A stretch of DNA of 64,000 nucleotides, from contig NC_134507.1 of NCBI RefSeq assembly GCF_027942865.1, positions 35,145,711-35,209,710 of the forward strand, given 5' to 3'. Made by a program: the position numbers and the translations under genes. Positions 22,248-34,781 of the stretch are shown one piece after another; position 1 is the first letter of the stretch, and every line of letters starts with the position of its first letter. The DNA is from Odontesthes bonariensis (taxonomy: Eukaryota; Chordata; Actinopteri; Atheriniformes; Atherinopsidae). The notes beneath the pieces are model-generated. The model searched no databases, was not told the DNA's origin, and worked only from the letters and a program-made list of their open reading frames with translations.

Positions 22248-22372
22248 GGCAAATCTAAGTCCAGCAAAAGAAAAAGAAGACTTCTTAACCCAGAAGGACT
22301 TTAATTTCTTTGGCTCCTCGTTATATAATTTGTTTAATTGTCTCCAGTTAAGAGTACAATCAGGGGCCGGAA

Positions 22373-22829
22373 TGTGGGAGCCAAAGTGTGTTTCTATATG
22401 CTTTTGTTTGTTTAGTGTGAAAGTTCATATGAATGTCAATTTGAATGGATAAAACGTTGATTAGAAATAAGTGGAAGGTGAATTAATTCATTTGAGTGAA
22501 TTCATGTTTATTTTAATATAATTTTGTAACATTTTGTTAGAAGCTATTGTTTATATTACTGTCGCTTTAAGAAAACAGCGCTTTAGCGCACACAGGTGTT
22601 TGGAGACAGTTGAGGCTTGATTAAGGACCGAGCAACACAGTTTTCTAACCGCAGTACCTTTTCTGATGAGAAACTTTGATTTGGAATACTCCTGTAACAA
22701 GATACCTTGGAAACTTTGGAATAAATACATTGTGTTCTTTTACAACGGAGTCCTGTGGACGTTTCTTGTTTTCCGTGCAGTCAAGGTACACGAGTTACGT
22801 CAACCTGGTTTAAAGCTTCAGCGCCCACA
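22373..22829 (+). repeat. BEL 3' LTR
   Basis: 457 bp, starting TGTGGGAGCC and ending CAGCGCCCACA, followed by TGTAG (22830-22834). It lacks a 3-bp ATC present in the 5' LTR around 15920. Confidence 0.95.
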
Positions 22830-22854
22830 TGTAGTGTTCTCCTGTGGGAGATAC

Positions 22855-25800
22855 TTCAAGAAGATGGTGTAACTCACACAATGCTATGAGCCATTCAGTC
22901 CCTCCCCAACCAGAGCCACTTGTATACCTACAGGGACTGGATTGTGCAGTGGTAAGATTGCCACCTTTATTGTAGGTGACCTGTGCTCAAATCCCCTGCA
23001 TGAAAGGTAATATCTCCAGTTGGGGTCCTTAGGAAAGACCCCCTTACCCTATCTGTAAGTTGCTTTGGATAAAAGTGTCTGCCAAATACATAAACATTAA
23101 CGAACATACCTGCAGATGGTCACAAACTGGGTAGTGACAGAAAGAACTAGAAAATATCTGAAGATATGTTGATGGGTGCCAATGGAGCTACTGCCCGTTG
23201 AGAGACAGAGGCTGTCATGTTATGGTCATATTATATTGGGAGCAGACATAACACAGTGGCTGGCATAAACCTGTTATAACAGGTCAGCCATCTTGGCTGT
23301 GCCCTCAGAAGGAGTATAAGCTGTGTGATCAGTATTTTTGCAGACAGCTTCGTGGGTAAGAGCAGAGGAGCGCACACAATATGGCTCCAACTGGCAGGGA
23401 GACATTGGTGTTCAATACTGATATGTGTGACTCGAACAAACAGTTGCCGTTCAAAAACTATGAGTCATATTAAAAAGATTCTTGAACCGTGAGTGCCAGA
23501 AGGGATAGCAAAAGCCACTGGTGTAAGTTTTATGCTGTTGCTATGTACGGTATTTTTTTATGTCAGTTTTAAAAACAGCGTTCACATTGATTTGATAAGG
23601 AGATGAGTTTACATGGCTATAATGGCCCTCAATGGCAGCCCGAATGGTCGTTCTCTGCGTTCGGAGGTCATTTGAGAGAAAACTTTGAGCCAAGCACAAT
23701 GACGGTGACATTTGGTGAAAGAGGACAAAAATACCTACATTTTTAAGTATAATTTGTCTAGGTGCAGCAGACATTTTGGATGTGAAAAAAGTCTGTTTGA
23801 GTTATTTTGGTATTAATTTCGAGCTTGTCAAAATAGAGTATGAGACCCCAGGATAGCAGAGTGAGAGAAGTCCTGATTTTTCCTAAAACTTAAACTGCTA
23901 TTGTGTCAAAGCTATACAATATATCAACAAACCCCTTAGCTCAATTAAAGTTGAGTCTTTCCTGGCCTGTTTAAACTTCGAATGATATCGCTATGATGAA
24001 TTATGGCTGAGTTATGAGGCCTCCAAATAGGGCTACTTTTGTCGCATTATTCATTCATTTTAATGCATTTCCAATGGGCCAAAATTCACAGTATTTCCCA
24101 ATTTTCCGGGAATCAGTTTGAGTAATGAGAGAGAAAAGTCATAGCACACTAGTCCCTAGCGGTGGACATGCAGAGATATGCTTTTTATCCTGGTCGGACC
24201 AACCGCGCGGGACTAGTTCCTTGCTGAAATTCGTTACGGAAACGGGAGAATAATAAGTATGCACAATAGTAATATGTGTGCCTTGATGCCTTTGGCATTG
24301 GCACCCATAATAATTGTATTTATTTTCACTGAGGTTTGTGTAAACCAAAGACTGTATATAGTTTAAACTGGGTTTTCATTACTGAGCTTATCTCATTCAT
24401 CTGATGACACTCCTTAACTGTCACTGTTGAGAATGAGATTAAAATCCCTAAAATTAATTATAGTTTAGAAAGAAATTGTCAGAAATGGTTGTTTTTAATG
24501 TTCCTCATAAGAATGTAGAGTCATTGCTGTGGTGAAAAAGTTTGTCCAAGTTTGGGGTTGAGTTAATGTCTGAAAACATGGGGGATGGATGGTAACATTC
24601 CCGTCCTTTTGTCTTTCAAATCAGTGCAACTGATTCAGGTCTTTGGCTGCATGGATGTGATTATCATGCAGGAGTCTTTAGGTCAGTCTGTAATCTGTCT
24701 GAAGCCTCAGTTGAAAGAAACAGAGTCGTTATCTTCTATCACCACCTGGAACCTCCACTTTGTCTTCTACACCTTTGTCTGTCCCCACACAGGTTACATT
24801 TCAAACCTTAACCATCTGAGCTGTGAAACATCTTCTGCTTCAGATACTCATCACAGACATAAGTTCTGAAAGGATCTCCCACTCCTCCATTATAAATATA
24901 CTGAAATCCCTGCGGTGGTTTAGAGTTCAGTTTTTTTTTGGCATCAGATGGACCGTGACATTGTCAAAGTAGAGTCACATTATTTGAGGTTGATATATTA
25001 AAGCCAATTTTTCTCTCACATTCATCCCTCTGTCCAGATAAAAATGTTGCTTTTCTCCGCCTAATAACTGAGTTCATCAGAGGCACTCATCAGAGATAAA
25101 AGTAATCCTGCCTCCTCCGTTTGAATGCCCCCACTGACCAGGATGTATATAGACTTAGCTGCATATCAGCATGATCCTAAAATAAAGACTTTATCAGCAC
25201 CTCAGACTGCCGCCTAACATGAAATGTTATGAGCAACACATAAATCACTGATCACACTGATCTGCTCACCTGGGTTTTCTCTCTTCTGAACGGATGTTTG
25301 CTGTGAAGGTTTTTGTTGTTTCCTGCCAACTGAAAAAGGCTGGAAAAGAAGTCATTCTGCTGTTTATATTGTTTGTGTTTTCAGTGTGGACAAGAGTGGA
25401 CAAAAAACCACAGGAACTCCATCTTAAGATGCTGCTTCTTATATACACACTGACAAAGAGACAAAGAGTGTTTCTATCAGGCTCAATCTGAAGACTCCAG
25501 TCACTATACAGAGCTCCACAAATAGATGATGACCAAACATGTCTGATGCAATCTTAAGAAACCTTTAATCGGTGATATATATATGTGAGTTAAGAGCTAA
25601 TATTTGACTCTTCTCTGAACTCTGTTCCAGCCAGCCAGGAGTACAGAAGGTTTGCAGGTTATACAGTCTGTGGTTTACACAAACCTCAGTGAAAATGAAT
25701 ACAATTATTATGGGTGCCAATGCCAAAGGCATCAAGGAACACATATGACTATTGTGCATACTTATTATTCTCCCGTTTCCGTCACGAATTTCGGCAAGGA

Positions 25801-26690
25801 ACTAGTCCCGCGCGGTTGGTCCGACCGGGATAAAACACATATCTCCACATGTCCACCACTAGGGACTGGTGTGCTTTGAATTTTCCTTCTCATTACTCAA
25901 ACTGATTCCAGCAAAATTGGGAAATACTGTGAATTTTGGCCCATTGGAAATGCATTAGAATTCATATATAATGGGACAAAGGTAGCCCTATTTGGAGGCC
26001 TCACAACTCAGCCGTAGTTAATCATAGAGACATCATTCAAAGTTTAAACAGGACAGGAAAGGCCCGGCCTTGACTGAAGTAAATGGTTTGTTGATATGTT
26101 TTATAGCTTTGACATAATGGCAGTTTAAGTTTCAGGAAAAATCAGGACTTCTCTCACTCTCCTGTCCTGGGGTCTCACAATCTATCTTGACAAGCTCGAA
26201 ATTAATACCAAAATAACTCAAATAAACTTCTCTCATATCCAAAATGTCTGCTGCACCTAGACAAAATATACTTCACAATGTAGGTATTTTTGTCCTCTTT
26301 CACCAAATATTCCCCTCATTGTGCTTGGCCTCACGGTTTTCTCTCAAATGAACTCTGTTCATCTGTTTTAACAGGTTTATGCCAGCCACAATACAATATG
26401 ACAATAACATGACAGCCTCTGTCTCTCAGCGGGTTGTAGCTTCATTGGCATCCATCAAAATTTCTACAGAAATTTTGTAGTTCATTCTATCACTGCCCAG
26501 TTTGTGACCATATGTATTTGGCAGAAACTTTTATCCAAAGCAACTTACAGGTAGGGTAAGGGGGTCTTTCCTAAGGACCCCAACTGGAGGTATTAGCTTT
26601 CATGTAGGGGATTTGAGCCCAGGTCACCTACAATAAAGGAGGGAGGGACTGAATGGCTTTTAACATTGTGTGAGTTACACCATCTTCTTT
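22855..26690. repeat. Long inverted repeat in unit 2
   Basis: The left arm (about 22855-24370) and inverted right arm (about 25640-26690) enclose a loop with the same TATA-like TGTATATAGACTT and AATAAAGACTTTATC pair near 25144-25190. Hairpin ACTAGTCCC/GGGACTAGT lies at 24148-24217. A 65-codon ORF at 25294 (MFAVKVFVVSCQLKKAGKEV) begins after a splice-acceptor-like TTCTCTCTTCTGAACGG and is hydrophobic. The matching ORF in unit 1 stops early, so it is probably not a gene. Confidence 0.75.
22934..23092 (+). repeat. tRNA-derived SINE (unit 2)
   Basis: Copy of the SINE at 7202-7357, with the same A- and B-box-like words and the CTTTGGATAAAAGTGTCTGC tail. Confidence 0.68.
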
Positions 26691-26742
26691 TGTCTTAACT
26701 ACATGTATAAGCTTATACGCAGAGGGTCGTTACCGTCACATG

Positions 26743-27211
26743 TTAAACTGAATACCCACCAATCTGCATGTCGTTAGTGTCTTTATCACCTCCGAATTGT
26801 CTACCTGCCTGACAGAGTGAGTTTTGGGCACAGAATCCAAGGTGAGAATGATTGTCAAACTGCCTCTGGAGGAGAGACAATGCTGCATTGTAGGTGCTGG
26901 GAAGGTGAAACCTGAGACCACCTCCTCTGTTCAACGATGTTTTTTCCAGTTTTACATAGATGGGTTCTTTGATTCCTCTCTCAAACTACCTGTCTTCTCT
27001 GTCTAGAATGTGGACATTACTGTCCTCAAAATAGTGTCCCTTCTCCTTGAGATGAAGACCACTGCTGAGTCTTGACCTGAAGAGGTGGCTCTCCTGTGTT
27101 GTGCCATATGCTTGTGGAGCTGTTGTTTGGTCTCTCCTATAAAGAGGTCTGCACAGTCTTTGCTGCACTGCATACATGACACCACCCAGTTTGTGTTTGG
27201 GTGTTTAATCC
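26743..27211 (-). pseudogene. Penelope-like element GIY-YIG fragment (unit 2)
   Basis: It is a paralogue of 11016-11515: the minus strand reads MVSCMQCSKDCADLFIGETK and later LNRGGGLRFHLPSTYNAALS. A small deletion near 27059 (AGATGAAGACCACTG against AGATGAAGGTGCACTG in unit 1) shifts the frame after SSGQDSAV. The C-terminal piece ends earlier (IGGYSV stop) than in the other copies. Confidence 0.78.
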
Positions 27212-28396
27212 TTTGGGTGAACCAGTCTCAGTCTGAGGGTGTTCTTGGGTTTACTGAAATTAGTTATATGAACTCAGGTCAATGAGGCCTACAAGGCATT
27301 AATACTTGAAAGAGACTTTAGGTAATATTTATGTATTACGGATGTAAAATAAACTAGGATGTTCTGGGTCAAAGTGGCCAGAACACAGGCAGAGTTCAGT
27401 GTAATGAACAGAACAGGAGCTTTGACCTCCTCTGCATCCCTGTGAGCAGGATGAAGGCGCCCTCTTGTGTTAGTTTTCAGATTTCAGCTTTGAAACTGCA
27501 GGGAGACATGAGAAAGCTTCACTGAGGCTTTGGCAGATTCAACAACATGAGGAAAGAGAAGTTTAAATATGTGTAACATAACACTGTGTCAGTTTGTTCA
27601 CAGGACTCACAACCTGTAACACTGATGCTGCTTTAAGGGAACATCTTCCTTTTATTATTATTTTTTTTGTAAACTTTAACTTTATCAATAAGTAGCAGAT
27701 TAAACAGCACAGTTACCTCTCCATCTGCAGCCTCCAAAGTCGACTGAAACTGAGGAGTCAGCTGGAAACTCCACCTTACTGTTACCTGCTCCACCCAAAC
27801 TCGTACCTATGATGACCCTTAAACAATACGTGGAACAGAACAACGAGAGTTCATGTTTCATTTCATGCACTTGAATGCATCAGTCAGAAGATTTAGGTGA
27901 GCTTATCAACAGAAGATCATGATTTATAAATATCAACCTCTGCAGAGCGGAGCTGATTATATAAATATAAATGAAAAGCATGAAAATATTCAGAAACATT
28001 TACATTTCCTGTACAGCTGCCTGCTAAACGTATCTAACAATGTTGGTCTGATAGATGCAGAGAAAACAGATTTTCTTCATGTTCAACTTTCAGTGGAAGG
28101 TTAATGAATGAATCTTTCCCTTCAACAGAAAATAAATGAGAATAATGCAACAAACCTTTGAACAATCCTGACTTTACTGCAGGATTGAGGTGAAACCAGC
28201 ACTGTCCCTTTCAGTGAAGGAAACTTCCTTGTTCCCTCCCCAAACTGATCTGAAGGTGGGAGGATGTGTGAAACCATTGTGTGACAGTAGAGGAGCTCTT
28301 AAGTGAAGATCAGCTGCAATAAAAGGAGGTGGAATTTGTTTTGTAAGACAGCACAGACGGTGTTTCTGCTCTGAGAGTCACACACTGCTCTGCCAA

Positions 28397-29510
28397 ATGG
28401 AGGAAATGGCAAAGAAAATGGTTAAACTGGACCTGGAAAGCTTCTCTTGTTCGATCTGTCTGGATGTGCTGAAGGAGCCGGTGACTATTCCCTGTGGACA
28501 CAGCTACTGCATGAACTGTATTAAAGGCTACTGGAATGGAAAGAATAAGAAGGGAATTCACAGATGCCCTCAATGCAGAAAAACTTTCCCAGCGAGACCT
28601 ATTCTGGAGAAAAGCACCATGTTAGCTGATTTAGTGGAGCAGCTGAAGAAGACTGGACTCCAAGCTGCTCCTGCTGATCACTGCTATGCTGGAGCTGAAG
28701 ATGTGGCCTGTGATTTCTGCTCTGGAAGAAAGCTGAAAGCCATCAAGTCCTGTTTATTCTGTTTGGCCTCTTACTGTAAGAAACACCTTCAGCCTCATTA
28801 TGATGTGGCTCCATTCAAGAAACACAAGCTGGTGGAGCCCTCCAAGAGCCTCCAGGAGAACATCTGCTCTGTTCATGATGAGGTGATGAAGATGTTCTGC
28901 CGTACTGATCAGAAGTCTATCTGTTATCTCTGCCCTGTGGATGAACATAAAGGCCACGACACAGTGTCAGCTGCAGCAGAAAGGACTGAGAGGCAGAGAG
29001 AGCTGGAGGGGAGTCGACAACAGATCCAGCAGAGAATCCAGGACAGAGAGAAAGATGTGAAGCTGCTTCAGCAGGAGGTGGAGGCCATCAATCAGTCTGC
29101 TGATAAAACAGAGGAGCACAGCCAGAAGATCTTCACTGAGCTGATCCGTCTCATCCAGAAAAGAAGCTCTGATGTGAAGCAGCAGATCAGATCCCAGCAG
29201 GAAGCTGAAGTGAGTCGAGTCAAAGAGCTTCAGGAGAAGCTGGAGCAGGAGATCACTGAGCTGAAGAGGAAAGATGCTGAGCTGAAGCAGCTCTCACACA
29301 CAGAGGATCACAGCCAGTTTCTACTCAACTACCCCTCAGTGTCAGCACTCAGTGAGTCTACACACTCACCCAGCATCAATATCCGTCCTCTGAGGCACTT
29401 TGAGGATGTGACAGCAGCTGTGTCAGAGCTCAGAGATAAACTACAGGACATCCTGAGAGAGGAATGGAAAAACACCTCACTGACAGTCACTGTTGTGGAT
29501 GTTTTACTGT

Positions 29511-29542
<32 letters not shown>

Positions 29543-30091
29543 AAGAGCAGAGCTGACTTCTTAAAATATTCATGTGAAATCACACTGGATCCAAACACAG
29601 CAAACACATATCTGTTACTGTCAGAGGGGAACAGAAAAGTGACATTAATGACACAACCTCAGTCTTACTCTGATCATCCAGACAGATTCAGAGATCGGTT
29701 TCAGGTCCTGAGCAGAGAGAGTCTGACTGGACGTTGTTACTGGGAGGTGGAGATGAGAGGGGGAGGAGCTGATGTAGCAGTCGCATACAAGAACATCAGC
29801 AGAGCAGGGGATGAAGGTGGATTTGGATTTAATGACAAATCTTGGGCATTAGATTGTTATCAAAACAGTTGTGAATTTTGGTTCAGCAACATGAAAACCT
29901 CCATCTCAGGTCCTCAGTCCTCCAGAGTAGGAGTGTACCTGGATCACAGAGCAGGTGTTCTGTCCTTCTACAGCGTCTCTGAAACCATGACTCTCCTCCA
30001 CAGAGTCCAGACCACATTCACTCAGCCGCTCTATGCTGGAGTTTATGTTTATGATACTGGAGACACAGCTGAGTTTTGTGAAGTGAATTAA
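28397..30091 (+). CDS. TRIM E3 ubiquitin ligase-like, RING-Bbox-coiled coil-SPRY (copy 3)
   Basis: This is an intact 564-residue single-exon ORF of the same RING, B-box 1, B-box 2, coiled coil, PRY-SPRY layout. It is the most divergent copy, and the changes cluster. The RING end reads HRCPQCRKTFPARP; the end of the coiled coil reads FLLNYPS; the hinge has five Glu-Pro repeats. Within SPRY, DCYQNSCEFWFSNMKTSI and the C-terminal VYVYDTGDTAEFCEVN replace the sequences shared by copies 1 and 2. These SPRY stretches match regions where TRIM SPRY domains usually carry variable target-binding loops. The start context and promoter-like block are conserved. It lies at the right end of the array; downstream unit sequence is shortened. 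Confidence 0.93.
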
Positions 30092-32190
30092 AGGTATTTT
30101 GTTGCTGGGAGTTCATTGCTGTGATGTATCTGCACTGCTGTTCTGTTGTTTATTTGATGTTGTTTATTTGCTGCTTTTTCCTGTGTCTGTGCAGCCATGG
30201 AGGATATCACTGCTAATGATAAGTTTGATTCACAGAAATATTTCTCTATTCTCTAAATAGAGAAAGATTCTCTAAAATCTAAACTTCTCTGAGCTATAAA
30301 TATCAGTTGGATCCTTGTGTTGATGTATTTTTTGTTGTTGTTTCTCTTCCACATCATGGAGCAGAACATAGAAATCAACAGACCTTCCTTTATTACAGAT
30401 TCTTTTCAATTCATCACTTTGCAAATGTAAAAATAATTCTGGACTTACAATTTGATTTGTTTCAGAGATCAAATGTTTTTGTTGTTTTCTAAATCAACCA
30501 AGAAATGATAAAGTTTGTTATGAGGTGTTCAGAAATTAATTTCTAGGATCAGGAGATCAGTTATCATGTTTATTGTGAGAGCAAATTAAAGTTTTTATGA
30601 GAAATACCATTTTATTGTTCTGACATTTATTCTTTAAAAGTGAGGAACTATTTGTATATGACTCATTAGAAAAAACAGCAGGGACATTATGAACAAGAAA
30701 ATTTCTGAAGAAATTTTGATGGGTGTCAATGGAGCTTCTGCCCGCTGAGAGACAGACGCTGTCATGTTATAGTCATGTTGTATTGGGAGCAGACATGACA
30801 CAGTGGCTGGCATAAACCTGTTATAACAGGTCAGCCATCTTGGCTGTGCCCTCAGAAGGAATATCAGCTGTGTGATCAGAGTGGGTAAGAGGAGAGTGCC
30901 AGAAGGGATGGCAGAAGCCACTGGTGTAAGTTTTATTCTGCTCCTATGTATGGTATTTTTTTATTGCCAGTTTTAAAAACAGTCTTCACATTGATTTGAT
31001 AAGGAGATGAGGTTACCTGGCTATAATGGCCGTCAATGGCAGCCCGAGTGGTCGTTCTCTCCGCTCGGAGGTCATTTGAGAGAAAACCGTGAGGCCAAGC
31101 ACAATGACAGGTACATTGGGTGAAAGAGGACAAAAATACCTACATTTTGAAGTATAATTTGTCTAGGTGCAGCAGACATTTTGGATGTGAGATAAGTTTA
31201 TTTAAGTTATTTTGGTATTAATTTCGAGCTTGTCAAGAGGCCCCAGGACAGCAGAGTGAGAGAAGTCCTGATTTTTCCTAAAAATTAAACTGCCATTATG
31301 TCAAAGCTATAAAATATATCAACAAACCATTTAGTTCAGTTAAAGCCGGGTCTTTCCTGTCCTGTTTAAACTTCGAATGATGTCTCTATGATTAACTACG
31401 GCTGAGTTGTGAGGCCTCCAAATAGGGCTACCTTTGTCCCATTATATATGAATTCTAATGCATTTCCAATGGGGCAAAATTCACAGTATTTCCCAATTTT
31501 CGGGAATCTGTTTGAGTAATGAGAGAGAAAAGTCATAGCACTCCAGTCCCTATCGGTGGACATGTGGGGATATGCTTTTTATCCCGGTCGGATCAACTTT
31601 GAGGGAGTAGTTCCTTGCCGAATTTCGTGACGGAAACGGGAGAACAATAAGTATGCACATCTTAATATGTGTGCCTTGATGCCTTTGGCATTGGCACCCA
31701 TGATAATTGTATTTATTTTCACTGAGGTTTGTGTAAACCACAGACTGTATATAGTTTAAACTGTGTTTTCATGACTGAGCTGAGCTCATTCATCTGATGA
31801 CACTCCTGTCACGATTGAGAATGAGATTAAAATCCCTAAAATTATTTTTAGTTTAGATAGAAATTGTTAGATTATTAAAAATAGTTGTTTTTAATGTTCC
31901 TCCTGAGGATGTAGCGTCATTGCTGTGGTGAAGGAGTTTGTCCAAGTTTGGGCTTGAGTTAATGTCTGAAAACATGGGGGATGGATGGTAACATTCCCGT
32001 CCTTTTGTCTTTCAAATCAGTGCAACTGATTCAGGTCTTTGGCTGCATGGATGTGATTATCATGCAGGAGTCTGTAGGTCAGTTATGATCTGTCCAAAGC
32101 TTCAGTTGAAAGAAACAGAGTCGTAAGCAGAGCTGTTTCTCAGAGTACAGCTGTTTATCTTCTATCACCATCTGGAACCTCCACTTTTTG
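30092..32190 (+). repeat. Truncated duplication unit 3 tail
   Basis: The 3' flank to about 30690 resembles 5477-6180, then jumps to arm sequence equivalent to about 7420 (CTGAAGAAATTTTGATGGGTG), skipping about 1.2 kb including the SINE. The arm (30690-31750) has a decayed hairpin near 31550, and the loop ends near 32187 where homology stops. No inverted right arm or Penelope fragment follows. No gene is seen. Confidence 0.7.
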
Positions 32191-32330
32191 TCTCTAAACA
32201 GTATAGTTCTATTTTAGAAGTCAGAATGCAATAACAGATTCTGTTTCAGAATCTATAAAAAGCTGATTGAGAGGCTGATGTTGAGCCTGCACATTGACTT
32301 CCCTGATGTGATTGTTCTCTGCAGCTGAAA

Positions 32331-32474
32331 ATGGGACTCTCAGATAACTTAGTGTCTGTCAAACTCCTCTGTTCCCTGTGTGTAGTTTTGTGTTCGTTGT
32401 CATATAGAGAAACCAGGGAAGCTCAATCCCACGACATGCTCATAAACTGCGTCTTTTCTAAACAGTATAAGTAT
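32331..32474 (+). CDS. Possible signal-peptide-like first coding exon
   Basis: After an acceptor-like TTCTCTGCAG, an ATG opens MGLSDNLVSVKLLCSLCVVL followed by CSLSYRETREAQ, a hydrophobic core that could be a signal peptide. A donor-like AA|GTATGT lies near 32472. The ORF formally continues to 32558 if unspliced. No downstream exon or domain was recognised, so this may be an orphan exon or chance. Confidence 0.25.
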
Positions 32475-32784
32475 GTGTTGTTTTTCAGGCGCTTTGCCTT
32501 TCAGGCTTTTAGAAACTACAGTGATGTCATGTCCTTTGATGACATGTTTCCACTGTGATGTCATGCAAAACTGAGGATACCCTCTCTTTTTCAGCTTTAT
32601 GATCTGAACTGTAAATAATATGCAGCACATGTTCATAGAGCCCAGGCAATGGTGGCAAACACGGGTTGTATGAATGCTGTATGAGATGTAAATGAAAACA
32701 GAAGCAGTGATCCTTTTTATATATGTGATTAAAAATGGGACAACAGTAACTGAACCTGAATGCATCATTGTCCATGTCAGTAAT

Positions 32785-33989
32785 AATGTATTTAGAGTAC
32801 TGGGACTTTTCCCGGTGGGCCGGTGGGTCAGTGGGCCTGTAGAGTTTTAATGTTGTTGGGCTGGCCTTTGATGTGATAACCAATGTTAACAGTTCCTCTA
32901 GTGTCTGGCTAATCAACATTGGAGGGCCCAGGGTATAGGCCCCTCCTCCTCTTCATCTGTCAATTCATCAATCAATCAGCGGTGCAAAAATGGAGAAGAA
33001 ACGTAAAGGAGGAGGGCAAAAATTGAGAGAAAAGAAATGGCACGCACTACAAGCAGATGTGGCCAAGTGTCAGAAAATGACGTGACAGGGAGGAGGATGC
33101 TGGTCAGCTGTAATGTGATGACAGGCGCTGAATGGCTGCCCACCGCTCCAGGTTGGCATCTGTCTCTGAGTGTGTGACCCTGTGCATGTGCATGTGTGTG
33201 TCAACAGGTGCCAACCTGGACGGGTTAAAAGCGGAGGACAAATTTCGTGTGTATGCATGTATGCATGACCAATAAATCGGATCTTAATCTTAATCTTAAT
33301 CTTAATTATTTTCTAGCTTGCTAACTTTTAGCACAACGCATTTCGGATAGTTTGGCTGTAAAAACGTCATTATCGTGTGTGGACTAGGCCCAGGCGTGAA
33401 ACATAGATATCAAACAACACGATGTAGGAGAATGTTCAATACATTTAAAGGCATGGTTGGTAATCATGGAGAGCTAGCAAGATTTGAAAGTAGCACCTCC
33501 GCTAAGCGGGATGGATCAGTGCTCCATGGAAAGCCACGCCCCCACAAACTTGAACGCGCATCTGACGGTGGGACTCATGTCTCATTTACCTGTACATATG
33601 TCATGAATATAACAAATCCCCCCCAAAGCAAAAAAAAGAATTACCTGCCCAACAGGTTTTATGTCCTCAGCCAGAGGAGTTTGGATTGGTCAGCTTTTTG
33701 TCAGTCCTGCAGCTGTCTTCACACTATTAAGCAACTATTGCAGACTATTCTAAGTAACTATGAAAACTATTATATATTAATTCTAATCAAGGCCTCGGAT
33801 GAAATTATGTGTCATTATCTCTTCAATAATGTTTACATGCATATTTTTTTGTCTCCCACAATCAACATATTTGTTCCACCTTCCATCATCCGCCTCCAGT
33901 ATTCGCCACCATGCTCTGCTGCCCCGGCCCCTGAGTGGGCCAGTCAGGTAGTAAATTCCCGGCCCACTGTTTTGCCCCAGTCCGCCCCT
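32785..33989. mobile_element. Decayed hAT-like element with nested fragments
   Basis: The right end (reverse complement CAGGGGCGGACTGGGGCAAA) is a common fish hAT terminus, and a degenerate left end lies near 32795 (CTGGGACTTTTCCCGGTGGG). Inside, 32991-33085 reads MEKKRKGGGQKLREKKWHAL then DVAKCQK, the N-terminus type of hAT transposase-like (ZMYM/TTF-type) proteins, before a stop. A LINE-like 3' end with TTAATC repeats (33170-33310) and part of a TTAA-family MITE (from 33445) are nested. The 224-codon ORF at 33375-34049 runs across these pieces and is not a gene. Confidence 0.55.
33170..33310 (+). mobile_element. LINE-like 3' end with short tandem tail
   Basis: AAAGCGGAGGACAAATTTCG, a variable TGTATGCATG stretch and GACCAATAAATC lead into tandem TCTTAA repeats (33278-33307). 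This matches the 3' end style of fish non-LTR elements. The family is uncertain. Confidence 0.45.
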
Positions 33990-34057
33990 GATTGTATGTT
34001 ACGGTGCTCACAGCTGCTTTCTTCACGCCTCACCTGGAAATATCTTTGAAGCTGTTT

Positions 34058-34626
34058 TGTATGTTGTCTGCACTGACTGTGAAGCAAAAGTAACACAACA
34101 GCCACATCTGCAGCTTGTTCTCAGTGTTTACAGCACAATCATTCAGCTGTTTTCATGCATCAACATAATACAGTAATAACAGTGTAGTCATGCTGGTTTC
34201 TATTAAGAGCTGCTTACAAGCAGAATGGGATTATTTCTACGTGTCAGCATACAGTGTATAACATGGATTCTAGTAAGAATCTGACTTTGAAAGGCAGAAT
34301 CAACATGTAAATGATAAAGTGTCTTCCTGTGGATGTTCTCAGATATGTACAGTATGAACACTGTGATCCTTTCCCACATGTCCCAGTATGTCTGATTGTG
34401 TTCCCAGTGAGGGTCAGACTGGAGAAAGTGTCATGAAGCTGCCACCCTTAAAGAATCAATAAAAGCTCTGAATCCCAAAGCATCTCAGTGTCATTCCAGT
34501 GTCATCTCTCTAAGTAATGATGGAAGAAGCAGAAGCTCCAGCTGCTCCTCCTGAGCTCTACTTTCCATATTGTCCACACTGACTGTGAATCAGAAGCAGC
34601 ACAACAGCCACATCTGCAGCTTGTTG
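34058..34626 (+). repeat. Dispersed direct repeat pair
   Basis: About 58 bp at 34058-34116 recurs at 34568-34626 (shared words CACTGACTGTGAA and CACAACAGCCACATCTGCAG). The 450 bp between holds no recognised gene. Confidence 0.55.
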
Positions 34627-34781
34627 CTGAAAAGCTGTTCTGACAACATTCACAGCCCAATAAGCAGCACAGTGACAGCAATGTTGTTGTGTTTGTGAGT
34701 CAGAGGAAATCTCATGTTCCCACCATGTGAGTGAAGGACAGACTGCAGGACTGATAAAAATGAATTCCCAGCATCAGTGTG

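Larger units (their letters stand above)
15556..22829 (+). mobile_element. BEL/Pao LTR retrotransposon, full length but inactivated
   Basis: This is a 7274-bp element bounded by TGTGGGAG...GCCCACA LTRs, with TGTAG duplicated at 15551-15555 and 22830-22834; unit 1 retains the single empty TGTAG at 7097-7101. A purine-rich CAGGGGCCGGAA sits just before the 3' LTR as a candidate polypurine tract. The coding region runs 16215-22247 in the order gag, protease, reverse transcriptase, RNase H, integrase, diagnostic of BEL/Pao and similar to Ty3. The LTRs differ at about eight positions plus one 3-bp indel by eye. Three in-frame stops and three frameshifts break pol, so this copy cannot make its own enzymes. 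Confidence 0.96.
12140..27838 (+). repeat. Tandem duplication unit 2 (TRIM copy 2, with BEL insertion)
   Basis: It follows the order of unit 1: TRIM upstream, gene, 3' flank, left arm, loop, inverted right arm, Penelope fragment, joint to unit 3. It lacks the unit 1 MITE and LINE but carries a full BEL/Pao element at 15556-22829. Confidence 0.8.

Noticed and set aside
32400..32919. Overlapping 122- and 130-codon minus-strand ORFs
   Set aside because: No domain, no splice or promoter support, overlap each other and an hAT end.
33375..34049. 224-codon plus-strand ORF
   Set aside because: It runs through a LINE tail flank, a TTAA-type MITE and an hAT end, with no domain and odd composition; chance ORF over repeats.
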